From NCBI GenBank assembly GCA_910580225.1, contig CAJTXE010000018.1, forward strand, positions 1-64,000: a stretch of DNA of 64,000 nucleotides. The letters are read 5' to 3'. The notes beneath the pieces are model-generated. The model had not been told where the DNA came from. It did not search any database and saw nothing but the letters and a program-made list of their open reading frames with translations. This document shows, piece by piece, positions 51,641 to 61,203 of the stretch (the stretch's first letter is position 1; each line of letters begins with the position of its first letter). Source of the stretch: an uncultured Acetatifactor sp. Lineage in GTDB: Bacteria; Bacillota; Clostridia; Lachnospirales; Lachnospiraceae. The translations under genes and the position numbers were made by a program.

Positions 51641-51925
51641 ATTCGTTACCTCTGTCTATTTCTTCCTTTACTGTCTCATTCTAACACAAAAGCAGTGTTC
51701 CCATGCCAGGATGGAAACTCAGCCTCAGTCTGCCAAGAATAAAGATATTATATCATATGCCCCGGATTTGGCTCAATAGGGTTGCTCTTTTCATTTCTTA
51801 AGTTTTCCTTATTTTGAACTGATTTTATCCGAAGTATACAAATCCGCTGTCTGTTTGTCATAATATCGACAAATGGCACTTCTCATTGGAAAAAAATGAA
51901 ATAGACATCATATGATGAAATTGGC

Positions 51926-51954
51926 TTGACAAATGCAGCAGTGCATATTACGAT
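51926..51954 (+). promoter_or_regulatory. Sigma-A promoter upstream of the sirtuin gene
   Basis: TTGACA (51926-51931) and TACGAT (51949-51954) with a 17-base spacer. Confidence 0.6.
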
Positions 51955-52001
51955 ATATCTATCAAAGTGTAATCTGTAAAACATGCTTATCACATATTCT
52001 G

Positions 52002-52042
52002 GCAGTTTCTGCCGAATTATTTCACTTTATGGCAGAAACTGC
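52002..52042 (+). repeat. Perfect 12-bp inverted repeat
   Basis: GCAGTTTCTGCC (52002-52013) and GGCAGAAACTGC (52031-52042) flank a 17-base loop. No T tract follows, so it is not a standard terminator; it could be a leader RNA stem or a protein-binding site. Confidence 0.8.
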
Positions 52043-52122
52043 GGAAAAGTTCTGTAAAAATACCGCCAAAACGGTCATTCTACTGATCAGGCCATAGAAT
52101 ATGCCGTTGTATACTGTATATA

Positions 52123-52136
52123 CCATGATATCATGG
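52123..52136. promoter_or_regulatory. Perfect 14-bp palindrome, possible operator
   Basis: CCATGATATCATGG lies about 85 bases before the sirtuin start. Perfect dyads of this size often bind dimeric repressors; the regulator is unknown. Confidence 0.5.
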
Positions 52137-52220
52137 CGGATATTTTATTTCTCTTTCAGACCCAGGTAAAGAAAATGCTGCTGACAGAGTACAACAAGGA
52201 AAGGACAAGAGGTCATCAAA

Positions 52221-52949
52221 ATGGAACAAATACAGGATTTGATTGCAGATTTAAAAAGTATCGTTCAGAAATATGACAATATAGTCTTTTTTGGCGGAGC
52301 CGGTGTATCCACTGAAAGCGGAATTCCTGATTTCCGCAGTGTGGATGGACTGTATCATCAGCAATATGACTATCCTCCTGAGACCATATTGAGCTATACC
52401 TTCTATCAGCGTAATCCGGGAGAATTCTTTCGTTTTTACCGCAACAAGATGCTCTTTCCGGATGCAAAACCCAATGGGGCTCATCTGAAGCTGGCCCAGC
52501 TGGAATCTATGGGAAAGCTGCGGGCCGTTATCACTCAGAATATCGACGGACTCCACCAGGCTGCCGGAAGCAAAACCGTACTGGAGCTGCATGGCTCGGT
52601 ATTGCGCAATTACTGCAGGGAATGCGGGCAGTTTTACGATATGCAGTATATCCGAGATGCAGCGGATGTACCCAAATGCCAGAAATGCGGCGCTTCTGTG
52701 AAACCGGATGTGGTATTGTATGAAGAGGGTCTTGACCAGAAGACCCTCAATTCTGCAGTACATTTCATACACCAGGCCCAGGTGCTGATTATCGGCGGCA
52801 CCTCTCTTGCAGTATACCCGGCTGCAGGACTCATCGATTATTTTCAGGGGGAGAAACTGGTGGTAATCAACAAAGCCCCTACCCCGCGGGATACCTATGC
52901 AGATTTATTGATCCAAGCACCCATTGGAGAGGTATTCTCTCAACTATAA
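52221..52949 (+). CDS. cobB: NAD-dependent protein deacylase (sirtuin)
   Basis: 242 residues. NAD pocket GGAGVSTESGIPDFRS; catalytic His in LELHGSVLRNYC; a Cys4 zinc site (YCRECG and CQKCG); VKPDVVLYEE and IIGGTSLAVYPAAGL. It removes acetyl or acyl groups from lysines using NAD. GAGGTCATC precedes the ATG. Confidence 0.95.
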   Translation: MEQIQDLIADLKSIVQKYDNIVFFGGAGVSTESGIPDFRSVDGLYHQQYDYPPETILSYTFYQRNPGEFFRFYRNKMLFPDAKPNGAHLKLAQLESMGKLRAVITQNIDGLHQAAGSKTVLELHGSVLRNYCRECGQFYDMQYIRDAADVPKCQKCGASVKPDVVLYEEGLDQKTLNSAVHFIHQAQVLIIGGTSLAVYPAAGLIDYFQGEKLVVINKAPTPRDTYADLLIQAPIGEVFSQL

Positions 52950-52986
52950 AATCATCTATGCCGTCAAAACCACCGCCGGAGATTCA

Positions 52987-53012
52987 CCGGGCAGAGAACC
53001 CTCCCTGCCCGG
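52987..53012. terminator. Hairpin between sirtuin and DUF4132 genes
   Basis: CCGGGCAG pairs with CTGCCCGG across a 10-base loop. The genes converge; no strong T tract is present. Confidence 0.45.
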
Positions 53013-53056
53013 CCAACCTGTTGGTGTCTCTATTTCCTGACAGCTCGTCAGTACAT

Positions 53057-56000
53057 TTAATGTCTCTGATTCTTCCAGTTCGCATTCTTCTCCTTGCTGG
53101 CAGCCGTAGCTCTGGTCAACTGCAGCACAATCTCGCTGAAATACCGCTCCGGCACCTCTTTCAGGAAATAAGAATTACTGTCATTCGCTTCATCGTACAC
53201 ATAACTGCCCCTCTTGATGGTACTGTTCATCACGCCGCTGTTTTCGGAGAGGAGAACACCCCCTGCATTGTAGAATCTGGCCTCGTACACTGTCACATCC
53301 TCATTTTCACCGCCCACATAGCTGCCGGAAAAGTGAAGTTCCACCCCCAGGCCCAGTTCCTTATCCTCTCTGTAATAGCTATAAAAGCCGCCGCCATCCT
53401 GAACGGAGCCGCGATACCATCCAAGAGTCTGAAGCTTTCCTCCCAGAGACAGGTCGTTGACGATGCAGCCTCCGAATCTCTCCAGGCTCTTCTGTTCCTC
53501 TTCCTCTTCTGTCCTGTAGTAAACCGGGCGCTTCAGCTGCTCTACAGGCTGCAGAATCTCATAATCTTCCAGCTGTTCTTTCCAGGTCTTCAGAGAATCT
53601 TCGGGCAGTTCTATGGGATGCACCAGACCTATCACGGACTGACCTTCAGCATTTTCAGAAGCTCCGCCCTGCCCCTCGGGCAATACAAATTCGTCCTCAT
53701 CCTCCGTGTTAAAAGAACCGTCCTCCATATAACGGAAAGTGGATACCAGTTTCCGATCCTCATAGACACCCCAAATCAGCCCGGTGGCAAACTGGTGCAT
53801 AATGGGATTTTTCACAAAAAGGTTCTTCCAGGCTTCCACGCTCCACTGGCGCCCGGTGGACAGAGCCATCTCCAGCCGCATCTTCTGACTGCTTATCGTA
53901 GTCTTCATTTGTTTCTTCATCTGCTTGAAGTCTTCGTAAGCTGCCGCAGCTTTGGCTTCATCATCCCGCTTGCCCGGAGACGGAAGATTCTTCAGTTTCT
54001 TTCCCTTCTCATCAAATACCTCTATTTCCAGTGCTGTGGTAATGGCTACGGTAAACTGTCTCTCCCCATAGTCAAACACCCGCTCCATATTTTCATTAAA
54101 GCCCAGATCCGGCACGATCCGGTCCGCCAGTTCTTCCGTGGTGATGCCCAGTTGGGAAGCTGCAAATTCCAGTGCTTTCCCTGCCGCAGCCTTCACCTGC
54201 TTAAATTTGAATTTTCGGGAAATACCATCCACAATCAGCAATGCCTGAGGCTGTGGACTTAAGGCCAGCGCCTGCACCGCTTCAGAAGCAATGGCTCCTC
54301 TGGCCGCATTAGGCCACTCCTGAATCTGATGTTGAAGTTTCTTCACAATATCTGCACCACCATGAATGGATGCAGCATAAAGCACCCAACGCTTCTTGGA
54401 CTCCGCGCCTGCTTCCATCCATTTGTCAAACAGCTCGTTGGCATATACGGAAAATTCCCGCTCATCCAGCGCTTCTGCCAGCGCTGCGGCATTTGCACTC
54501 ACACCGCAGGGAGACATGCCTGCATAGCACAGGAAGATTGCCTGCAAATAGTCTTCTTCCGCCTCCTGCCCGTCTTTTTTATGTACTACAGAAAACGGCG
54601 TCTCATAAGCCCATGCAAGAGAACGTTTCTTCCCTCCTTTGTGAAGTTCCTTCACCAAATCTTCCTGGGTGATGGCCTTGTCTCCCGAACTGCCGCCTTC
54701 GCTGTTAATATGCAGAGCTGTCTCCAACAAAGTCTTTACCTTGCCGTTTTTTTCCTTCTCAAGCGCCTGGCGCAGCAGACTGTTGTATTTTTCTGCATCC
54801 CATTTCGTCAATACCCGGATGGCAATCTCTCGTTCTGCCGCCTTTTTGGAAGAGAGCAGCCTGATCAGATCCTCCTCCCAGCCCATTTGCCCGTAAAGTA
54901 CATTCAGCAGATCCTCCCGCACGCCTTTTGAACTGTCTGTTGCATATGCCAGGATCTCCGCCCGATTCTCCTCCGGATGCTCTGCCAGCACCTGGACGCC
55001 CAGGCTCCTTCCGTTGCTGGATGCCTCTCTGAATGCAGCAATGGTCTCCTCCCTTCTGGTCTCCAGGTATGCCTGAAAAACAGACTTGACTCCGGCCTGA
55101 AACTTCTCTTTCCTCGCCTCCTGATAGATATAATCATAGATATCAGAATAGCCATTCAGCTGATGAGCCAGATCCAACCCTTCCTCGTTCACTGCCTGGA
55201 ATAACTGCCTGACTTTTTTATCTGACACATTGCCGCTTTCCAGCAGATTGTTGTGATTGTGTCCCCGAGACACCATCCAAAACGTATCACAGCGATTGCT
55301 GAACGCATCCCGTCCATAGCCGCTTTGATAACTCCGCAGAATATCCAGCGGCTTTCCGGACCAGCGATTGCCGCCTGTCTGCAGCTTATCTTCACAGGCA
55401 TAAAGTGTATCAAGGCCTGCCTCGCCGCTCAGATATGCCCGTACTGTATTGGCCTGCTGCGCATCCACCGCACCGGAGAAAGCCTGAATGACCTGTCCCT
55501 GCTGTCTGTAGATTTCGCTTTTCATTCTTTCTTTGTAGAGATTGGGATCTGCTGTTTTCAGGACTCCGTTCATCCAGTTATAGGCATCAAAACCCGCCTT
55601 ATCCATATAATCCAGATAAACCTGCCGATTGGAAGCAAACTGAATTTTCAGTATCTCCGACTTGCCTTTGGCTGCCGCCCATTTAATAATCTTTCTACAG
55701 TCCAATCCGAACAGCTGATCAAAGAATCCTCCTTTTGCATTTAGTTCTCCTCTTATATCCATATATTCCAGGACATCCAGCATGGTCTCGCCCCCTGCTG
55801 CCATGCAGATCTTCACCACATTTTTCAGCCGGTGAGACTGATTATAATTAACGAAAGCAGCACCGCCCAGCAGGCGTAACAGGAAACGATCCGCCGATAG
55901 GTTGGGGCTTGCCATCTTCAGTATCCTGGCATCGATTTTATCCCGATTTACGGCGCTTATAATCTCATCCAGCTCCAGCCGCGGCATCTGATTCCGATAG

Positions 56001-56698
56001 AGATTATCCAGACTGTTTACCAAAATGTCCCCATACTCCTTCAGAAGCGCAGCGTCTTCTTCCTTGATCTCCACCACAGCTTCCGTCTCTTCCTTGGTCA
56101 GCAGCCCGCTCACACCTGCCAGGATGCCATCCGGTTTTGTCTCCGTGAGCTTTTGATTGGGATAGCTCATCTGGAAATAAGTCATCAGCAGAATCAGTTT
56201 GGCATTGTCATATCGATTTTTCTGGTATGCCAGAGCAGCTTTGATCACTTTCGATTCATTGCCGGAGAGTTTGATCAGATTTTGTACATTATGTTTGCTG
56301 ACCTGATACTCATTCATCGCGATTTTAGCCGCATAGATCGCCGCCTTTTTTTCCGGCTCCTCCACAAGCAGCAGATTGGGGTCAAAGGAATAATAACTCT
56401 GCAGCGGCATCACCTCATAACAGGTTGACTGGCCTACTGCAAACAGGATCTTGCCCAGCCGCAGCGCCTCCTCATACCGGCCTCTGTTCACCAGCTCCTG
56501 TCCTGCTGACCGCATCCTGGCTGCCGTATCTCCGGACGCTTCCTCAAAATCATGAAATGTCAGCTTCTCCAGCGCCTGTTCTTCCAGGTTTCCTGTAAGA
56601 AAATCCTCCATCAGAGTGATTTCCTCTCCTGTGAACAGCTGCATCTGCTCCAGGATTTCGACGATTTTGTCGACTCTTTGATTTTGCGGGTTAATCAT
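53057..56698 (-). CDS. DUF4132 (MolR-like) large protein
   Basis: 1213 residues, soluble, mostly helical HEAT-like repeats in the first 750 residues. The DUF4132 core lies near 820-1010 (RKFKFKQVKAAAGKALEFAA, ADRIVPDLGFNENMERVFDY, WKNLFVKNPIMHQFATGLIW), and a beta-rich C terminus follows. E. coli MolR is a relative with no firm function. GGAGGTACTTCA precedes the ATG. The SWIM protein gene lies 34 bases upstream, so the two are co-transcribed. Confidence 0.88.
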   Translation of the reverse strand: MINPQNQRVDKIVEILEQMQLFTGEEITLMEDFLTGNLEEQALEKLTFHDFEEASGDTAARMRSAGQELVNRGRYEEALRLGKILFAVGQSTCYEVMPLQSYYSFDPNLLLVEEPEKKAAIYAAKIAMNEYQVSKHNVQNLIKLSGNESKVIKAALAYQKNRYDNAKLILLMTYFQMSYPNQKLTETKPDGILAGVSGLLTKEETEAVVEIKEEDAALLKEYGDILVNSLDNLYRNQMPRLELDEIISAVNRDKIDARILKMASPNLSADRFLLRLLGGAAFVNYNQSHRLKNVVKICMAAGGETMLDVLEYMDIRGELNAKGGFFDQLFGLDCRKIIKWAAAKGKSEILKIQFASNRQVYLDYMDKAGFDAYNWMNGVLKTADPNLYKERMKSEIYRQQGQVIQAFSGAVDAQQANTVRAYLSGEAGLDTLYACEDKLQTGGNRWSGKPLDILRSYQSGYGRDAFSNRCDTFWMVSRGHNHNNLLESGNVSDKKVRQLFQAVNEEGLDLAHQLNGYSDIYDYIYQEARKEKFQAGVKSVFQAYLETRREETIAAFREASSNGRSLGVQVLAEHPEENRAEILAYATDSSKGVREDLLNVLYGQMGWEEDLIRLLSSKKAAEREIAIRVLTKWDAEKYNSLLRQALEKEKNGKVKTLLETALHINSEGGSSGDKAITQEDLVKELHKGGKKRSLAWAYETPFSVVHKKDGQEAEEDYLQAIFLCYAGMSPCGVSANAAALAEALDEREFSVYANELFDKWMEAGAESKKRWVLYAASIHGGADIVKKLQHQIQEWPNAARGAIASEAVQALALSPQPQALLIVDGISRKFKFKQVKAAAGKALEFAASQLGITTEELADRIVPDLGFNENMERVFDYGERQFTVAITTALEIEVFDEKGKKLKNLPSPGKRDDEAKAAAAYEDFKQMKKQMKTTISSQKMRLEMALSTGRQWSVEAWKNLFVKNPIMHQFATGLIWGVYEDRKLVSTFRYMEDGSFNTEDEDEFVLPEGQGGASENAEGQSVIGLVHPIELPEDSLKTWKEQLEDYEILQPVEQLKRPVYYRTEEEEEQKSLERFGGCIVNDLSLGGKLQTLGWYRGSVQDGGGFYSYYREDKELGLGVELHFSGSYVGGENEDVTVYEARFYNAGGVLLSENSGVMNSTIKRGSYVYDEANDSNSYFLKEVPERYFSEIVLQLTRATAASKEKNANWKNQRH

Positions 56699-56732
56699 TG
56701 AAGTACCTCCTGTCTACATTCTTTTTCTACGC

Positions 56733-59348
56733 TTAGTTGTAATAATTTTCTCCTCTGTCATATGCGGCTTTCTGTCTGCAGAGATACAGATACTCGCTTA
56801 CTCTGCCATAAATTTCTGCCAGAACAGCCGTATTCCGCCTCATTCGATGACGGCTTTGGCTGATCTCTTCCGCCATACCGGACAACAGTTCAGAGAGACT
56901 GACCATACCATATTGCTGTGTCAGCTCTGCGTTTTTCCGAATATCATGCAATGTGCTGTCGTGCACTGTGTCAAAACCGCTCTGATACAAGTCCTCCATC
57001 AGCGATAAAATCTCTTCGGTCAGATCCTCCATCGCCTCATATTTTGTTTTGCGTCCCGGGTAATCGCCGCCTGCCTTCTGCGGCTCATGCACCGTATCCA
57101 CACTTTCTTCTGTGCCCCATGTCATGTCTTCCGCTGCCTCCCCTGGAACCTGGACGCTGCCGTCATTTTCTCCCCTCTCCGCCTCCTCCTGACAGACCTG
57201 ATCATCGGTTTCCCGGCCATCGGTTTTACAAACACATGCCTTCTGGTCTCCTGCGTTCTGATCCCTGCCCTCCTGGTCAGAAGTTTCAAGTACCTCTCCA
57301 AACTGCACCACATCCACCGGGTACATCCGCAGACGACCATCCTGCAGATATATTTTTCCCAGAAAACAGGGAATCTTTTTCTCCGATATTCTTTCCAGAT
57401 AACGGATTGTGCCGGATTCCTGTTTGGAATAGGTCACCTCCACCAGAAGTTCCCGTCCCTTTCCGTCATAAAGGGGCAGAGTCAGCTGCTGGCCTGTCTG
57501 AGAGAATTCCGCCTTCGCACAGCAGACCGGCTGGACAAATACCAGCTCCACGCCTTTTCCTGCAGTGTCCTCCTGACCTGTGCGGTCTTGCTCCTGCTCT
57601 GCTCCCGCAGCAGACTGCTCCGCCAGCCATGCTTTCTGCTGTTTCCCAATCTGTTCCGCGAACAGTCTGTCAAAGTCCCGATAATACCATCCCTCCACAT
57701 CGGTAATCCACAGCCCCTGTGCCCCGGTGATCTCTCCCTTCGTCTCCTGGCTGGATGAAAGCCGATTCCTCTCGTCACATTTTGCCCCGGTGAGATGAAT
57801 CCTGACTTTCAGCAGATTTTCGAAAGCAATATTGAGCCCCCAGGGAGACTGGCTTTTCTCCGTATATCCTCTCCTTTTTCGGGAATCATAGAATACGGGT
57901 CTTGCATTGGTATAAGTATACCATTTCTTCGTATTTTCTTCCAGAAAGTAAATGGTCTCCCCCTCATATCCGGTCTGACTCTCGAAATGTTCCATGGTAA
58001 TACCGACTAGATCCAAATTGCCTACAGGAAGATAATCTGCCCGGAATTCTCCTGCCAGTTTTGCCACCGCTGCTCCGTCCTGTGCCTGCTGCAGTAATTG
58101 CGTCCGTCTGTAAAGCCTGCTGATCTGAGCCATGAGATCTTCGGTTTTAAAAGCTGCCTTCCTGGCAAAATATCTGTCATAGGAATCGGAAAGTGCACGG
58201 AAATAGCCCTCAAACCTTGCAAGCCCCTCATTGTGACTGATGATGGCCAGCCGCTCCAGATAGTCCAGTACATCCGGCGAAGTACGGGATAACCCGGTGG
58301 CAAAAAGTTCCTCCAGAAAAGCTGTCATCTGCGCCGCTGCCGCTTTCACCTGTGCCATATCATATTCCTGGGTTTCCACAATCTCTCCCAGCAGGGTGCT
58401 CTTCTTCAGAATTCCTGCCTCCAGCTGACACCATAAAATAGATACCGCCTTATGTACACACAATTCTTTCTTATGGCAGGTACAGGTAGAATATTCCAAT
58501 GGCGACAACAGTTTTACCACATAATTCTGTTGGGGGAGCTGTACTGTGACCACGGAGGTAGACTGGATTTTCGGTTGAATGCCTGCCGCCACCTGGTTCA
58601 CAAAGGACTGAAACTGCCTGACTCCAAGTGTCTTTTTCAGTTTTGCAAATGGATATGCATTTATTTCTTTCCATACTGCGGATTCCTCCAGAGTTCCCTG
58701 TAGGCTTTGCTTTTCGCCGGAAGAATCAGCGCTTTCTGACGACTTTCCTGCTTTCTGACCAGATATCTGATTCCGGTCTGACGACGTTCGAATGCCTTCT
58801 TCACCCTGGTCTGAGATTTCCTTATCCGCATTCTGAAGCTGTTCTGTCGTCTGCCTCTCCACCTTCCGGCTCTGACCGGCGCTCTGCTCAGCGGTTCCCA
58901 TATCTGCTTTCCTGCTTCTCTCTGCAGATTCCCCACCACTGTTTACGCCCTGTCCCGCTTCTCCGCTCTCTGCACTTTCCGGAACAACGACTCCTACGGA
59001 ACCGCTGTCTGCTGCTCTGCTGCCCTCCTGCCCGGCACTCTCCGCCGACGGACTGCCCTCTTCCGGGGTATCGCCTTCTGTCTGACAGTGTTCCTTCAAC
59101 ACCAGGATCGCCTGTACCACATGACGGCATATACTTCTGGAAGGACAGGTACATTTGCTCTCCCCCAGAGGATAGCGCACTGTGACAGTCTCATCCCCAA
59201 CCGACACGGCGGCTTCCTCTCCCAGACTCTGAACCTCCGCGCTCACCTCTTCCTTATCCTTATAAGCCCGCTTAACAATTCCCTTATTGCTCAAGCCCAC
59301 CAGGTAATCGTCATCTATCCCGGCCAGCCTGTCTCTCCAGGCATTCAT
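56733..59348 (-). CDS. SWIM zinc-finger protein partner of DUF4132
   Basis: 871 residues with two SWIM-type CxC...CxH motifs: CTCPSRSICRH (about 62-72) and CTCHKKELCVH (about 285-295). Between them is a Ser/Glu/Gly-rich linker of about 130 residues. A helical middle and an acidic insertion (about 700-770) follow. SWIM domains bind nucleic acids or proteins. SWIM-DUF4132 pairs occur in many bacteria, often with MoxR/VWA genes that are absent here. AGGAGATGG precedes the ATG. Confidence 0.85.
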   Translation of the reverse strand: MNAWRDRLAGIDDDYLVGLSNKGIVKRAYKDKEEVSAEVQSLGEEAAVSVGDETVTVRYPLGESKCTCPSRSICRHVVQAILVLKEHCQTEGDTPEEGSPSAESAGQEGSRAADSGSVGVVVPESAESGEAGQGVNSGGESAERSRKADMGTAEQSAGQSRKVERQTTEQLQNADKEISDQGEEGIRTSSDRNQISGQKAGKSSESADSSGEKQSLQGTLEESAVWKEINAYPFAKLKKTLGVRQFQSFVNQVAAGIQPKIQSTSVVTVQLPQQNYVVKLLSPLEYSTCTCHKKELCVHKAVSILWCQLEAGILKKSTLLGEIVETQEYDMAQVKAAAAQMTAFLEELFATGLSRTSPDVLDYLERLAIISHNEGLARFEGYFRALSDSYDRYFARKAAFKTEDLMAQISRLYRRTQLLQQAQDGAAVAKLAGEFRADYLPVGNLDLVGITMEHFESQTGYEGETIYFLEENTKKWYTYTNARPVFYDSRKRRGYTEKSQSPWGLNIAFENLLKVRIHLTGAKCDERNRLSSSQETKGEITGAQGLWITDVEGWYYRDFDRLFAEQIGKQQKAWLAEQSAAGAEQEQDRTGQEDTAGKGVELVFVQPVCCAKAEFSQTGQQLTLPLYDGKGRELLVEVTYSKQESGTIRYLERISEKKIPCFLGKIYLQDGRLRMYPVDVVQFGEVLETSDQEGRDQNAGDQKACVCKTDGRETDDQVCQEEAERGENDGSVQVPGEAAEDMTWGTEESVDTVHEPQKAGGDYPGRKTKYEAMEDLTEEILSLMEDLYQSGFDTVHDSTLHDIRKNAELTQQYGMVSLSELLSGMAEEISQSRHRMRRNTAVLAEIYGRVSEYLYLCRQKAAYDRGENYYN

Positions 59349-59389
59349 ATCATACCATCTCCTTTACGATTCGGCTTATCGAATGATAT

Positions 59390-60379
59390 TCACTCCAAAA
59401 TACGCTCAATCCGTTCCCTCTCTGCTGCATCAAATCCCAGACCGGAAAGCATCCCCACATTATCCAGAATCTGAGACGCTTTTGACGCCCCAATGAGTAC
59501 ACTTGTAATATCCCCGTCCCTAAGAATCCAGGCCAGTGCCATCTGTGCCAGCGTCTGTCCCCTCTCCTTTGCCATTTCGCCCAGCGCCCTCACTTTCCGC
59601 AGCGTTTCCTCCTGAAGTGCGGTTTCTTTCAGGAACCTCCCGTCCGTACGGATCCGGCTGTCCTCCGGAATCCCGTTCAGATACCGGTCCGTCAGAAGCC
59701 CCTGTGCAAGGGGACAGAAGGTAATAATGCCGATTCCGTTTTTCGCCCCATAGTCTTTGAGACCGTCCCTCTCAATGCCCCTGTCAAACAGGGAATACCG
59801 CCTCTGATTGATGATAAAGGGCGTCCCCATCTTACGAAACAGAGCCGCAATGGCCATTGTCTGTTCTTTGTCATAATTGGAAATTCCCACATAGAGCGCC
59901 TTGCCGCTTCTGACAATGCTGTCCAGCGCGCCCGCGGTCTCCTCCAGCGGCGTTTCAGGATCCGGTCTGTGGTGGTAATAAATGTCCACATACTCCAACC
60001 CCATCCTGCCCAGGCTCTGGTCCAGACTGGCCACCAGATATTTCCTGCTGCCCCAGTTCCCGTAAGGCCCCGGCCACATATCGTATCCGGCCTTTGTGGA
60101 TATCACCAGCTCGTCCCGATATGTTCCCAGATCCTTCTTCAGAATACGGCCGAAATTCTCTTCCGCCGCACCGGGAACGGGCCCGTAGTTATTGGCCAGA
60201 TCAAAATGGGTAATCCCGTTGTCGAAGGCTGTCCGGCACATCTCTCTCATATTTTCAAAATTGCCGTTGCTGCCGAAATTATGCCACAGCCCCAGTGACA
60301 CCGCCGGCAGCTTCAGACCGCTGGCTCCGCAGCGATTGTACCGCATTTTATCATAACGCGTTTTCTCTGCAAGATACAT
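59390..60379 (-). CDS. Aldo/keto reductase (YghZ/GpR-like)
   Basis: 329 residues. The barrel has the catalytic Asp and Tyr in HFDLANNYGP, Lys in ISTKAGYDMWPGPYG, and His in YYHHRPDPETP. C-terminal NADPH-binding residues lie in VLIGASKASQILDN. The MWPGPYGNWGSRKYL segment matches the YghZ-type, which reduces glyceraldehyde 3-phosphate or methylglyoxal. Start 60379 follows GGGAGG and is preferred to 60445. Confidence 0.92.
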   Translation of the reverse strand: MYLAEKTRYDKMRYNRCGASGLKLPAVSLGLWHNFGSNGNFENMREMCRTAFDNGITHFDLANNYGPVPGAAEENFGRILKKDLGTYRDELVISTKAGYDMWPGPYGNWGSRKYLVASLDQSLGRMGLEYVDIYYHHRPDPETPLEETAGALDSIVRSGKALYVGISNYDKEQTMAIAALFRKMGTPFIINQRRYSLFDRGIERDGLKDYGAKNGIGIITFCPLAQGLLTDRYLNGIPEDSRIRTDGRFLKETALQEETLRKVRALGEMAKERGQTLAQMALAWILRDGDITSVLIGASKASQILDNVGMLSGLGFDAAERERIERILE

Positions 60380-60506
60380 CTCACATCCTCCCTTTTTTAT
60401 CCAAATCATACTCCTATTGTACCATGCGCACACCGTTTCGTCCATTCTTTTAAAGCTTCTGAAAAAGATACCGTTAATCTGCTGTAAAGAGAAAACAGAA
60501 CCTCAT

Positions 60507-60563
60507 CAAAAAAAGACAAGGACGTCTTTCACACAGAGCTGCGAGAAGCGTCTTTGTCTTTTC
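60507..60563 (-). terminator. Terminator of the chromate transporter operon
   Basis: AAAGACAAGGACG (60511-60523) pairs with CGTCTTTGTCTTT (60549-60561). On the minus strand the right arm ends in a T7 run. Confidence 0.85.
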
Positions 60564-60629
60564 CCTGATTTCAATAAAATTACGCAAAACAAAATATCCC
60601 CGGACTCCTGCCCCCAGTCAGCCTCCAAA

Positions 60630-61193
60630 TCAGCTCCCTGTGACAACCTGAATTCCCAGATTTGCAGCCCCGCACAATACCATCACCAGAATCGGATTCC
60701 ATTTCCATCGCCGCAGCACCGTAAATGCTGCGGCAAAGAGAAGGATACCTGTCCAATTCAGATTTTCGAACAGCATTGCCTCTTCCCCGAAAGCAACTGT
60801 CCCCAGTACAGACACCCCGGCACCTGCAATCAGGGCCACTACTGCCGGCCGCAGACTGCCCAGGATACTCTGCAGCACGGACACATTTTTATATTTATAA
60901 TAAACAAAGGCAAGAAGAGACACGATGATGCAAGATGGAAAAATACAGCCAAACGTTGCCGCAGCAGCCCCCGGAATTCCGGCAATCCGTATTCCCACAA
61001 AAGTAGCGGAATTCACTGCTATGGGACCCGGCGTCATCTCGGCTATCGTGATCAGATCCGTAAACTCGCTCATGGTCAGCCACCCATACCCGGTGACCAC
61101 CTCGCTCTGAATCAAAGGCATCGCCGCATAGCCGCCTCCGATGCTGAACATACCCACCTTTAAAAAGCTTAGAAATAGTTTCAGATATATCAT
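60630..61193 (-). CDS. Chromate transporter half, second gene
   Basis: 187 residues, about five or six membrane helices. CHR motif: FLKVGMFSIGGGYAAMPLIQ and MTPGPIAVNSATFVG. Single-domain CHR proteins work in pairs as anion exporters; true substrate may not be chromate. It starts 10 bases after the first half. Confidence 0.92.
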   Translation of the reverse strand: MIYLKLFLSFLKVGMFSIGGGYAAMPLIQSEVVTGYGWLTMSEFTDLITIAEMTPGPIAVNSATFVGIRIAGIPGAAAATFGCIFPSCIIVSLLAFVYYKYKNVSVLQSILGSLRPAVVALIAGAGVSVLGTVAFGEEAMLFENLNWTGILLFAAAFTVLRRWKWNPILVMVLCGAANLGIQVVTGS

Positions 61194-61203
61194 ATTGTCT
61201 CAC

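Larger units (their letters stand above)
51641..52220. other. 580-base regulatory region upstream of the sirtuin gene
   Basis: No gene was recognised. It holds a consensus promoter, a 12-bp inverted repeat and a 14-bp palindrome, listed separately. The predicted sirtuin leader is about 260 bases. Confidence 0.6.

Noticed and set aside
52958..54262. 434-residue open frame on the plus strand
   Set aside because: Antisense to the DUF4132 gene, whose family match is clear; no ribosome site or family signature.
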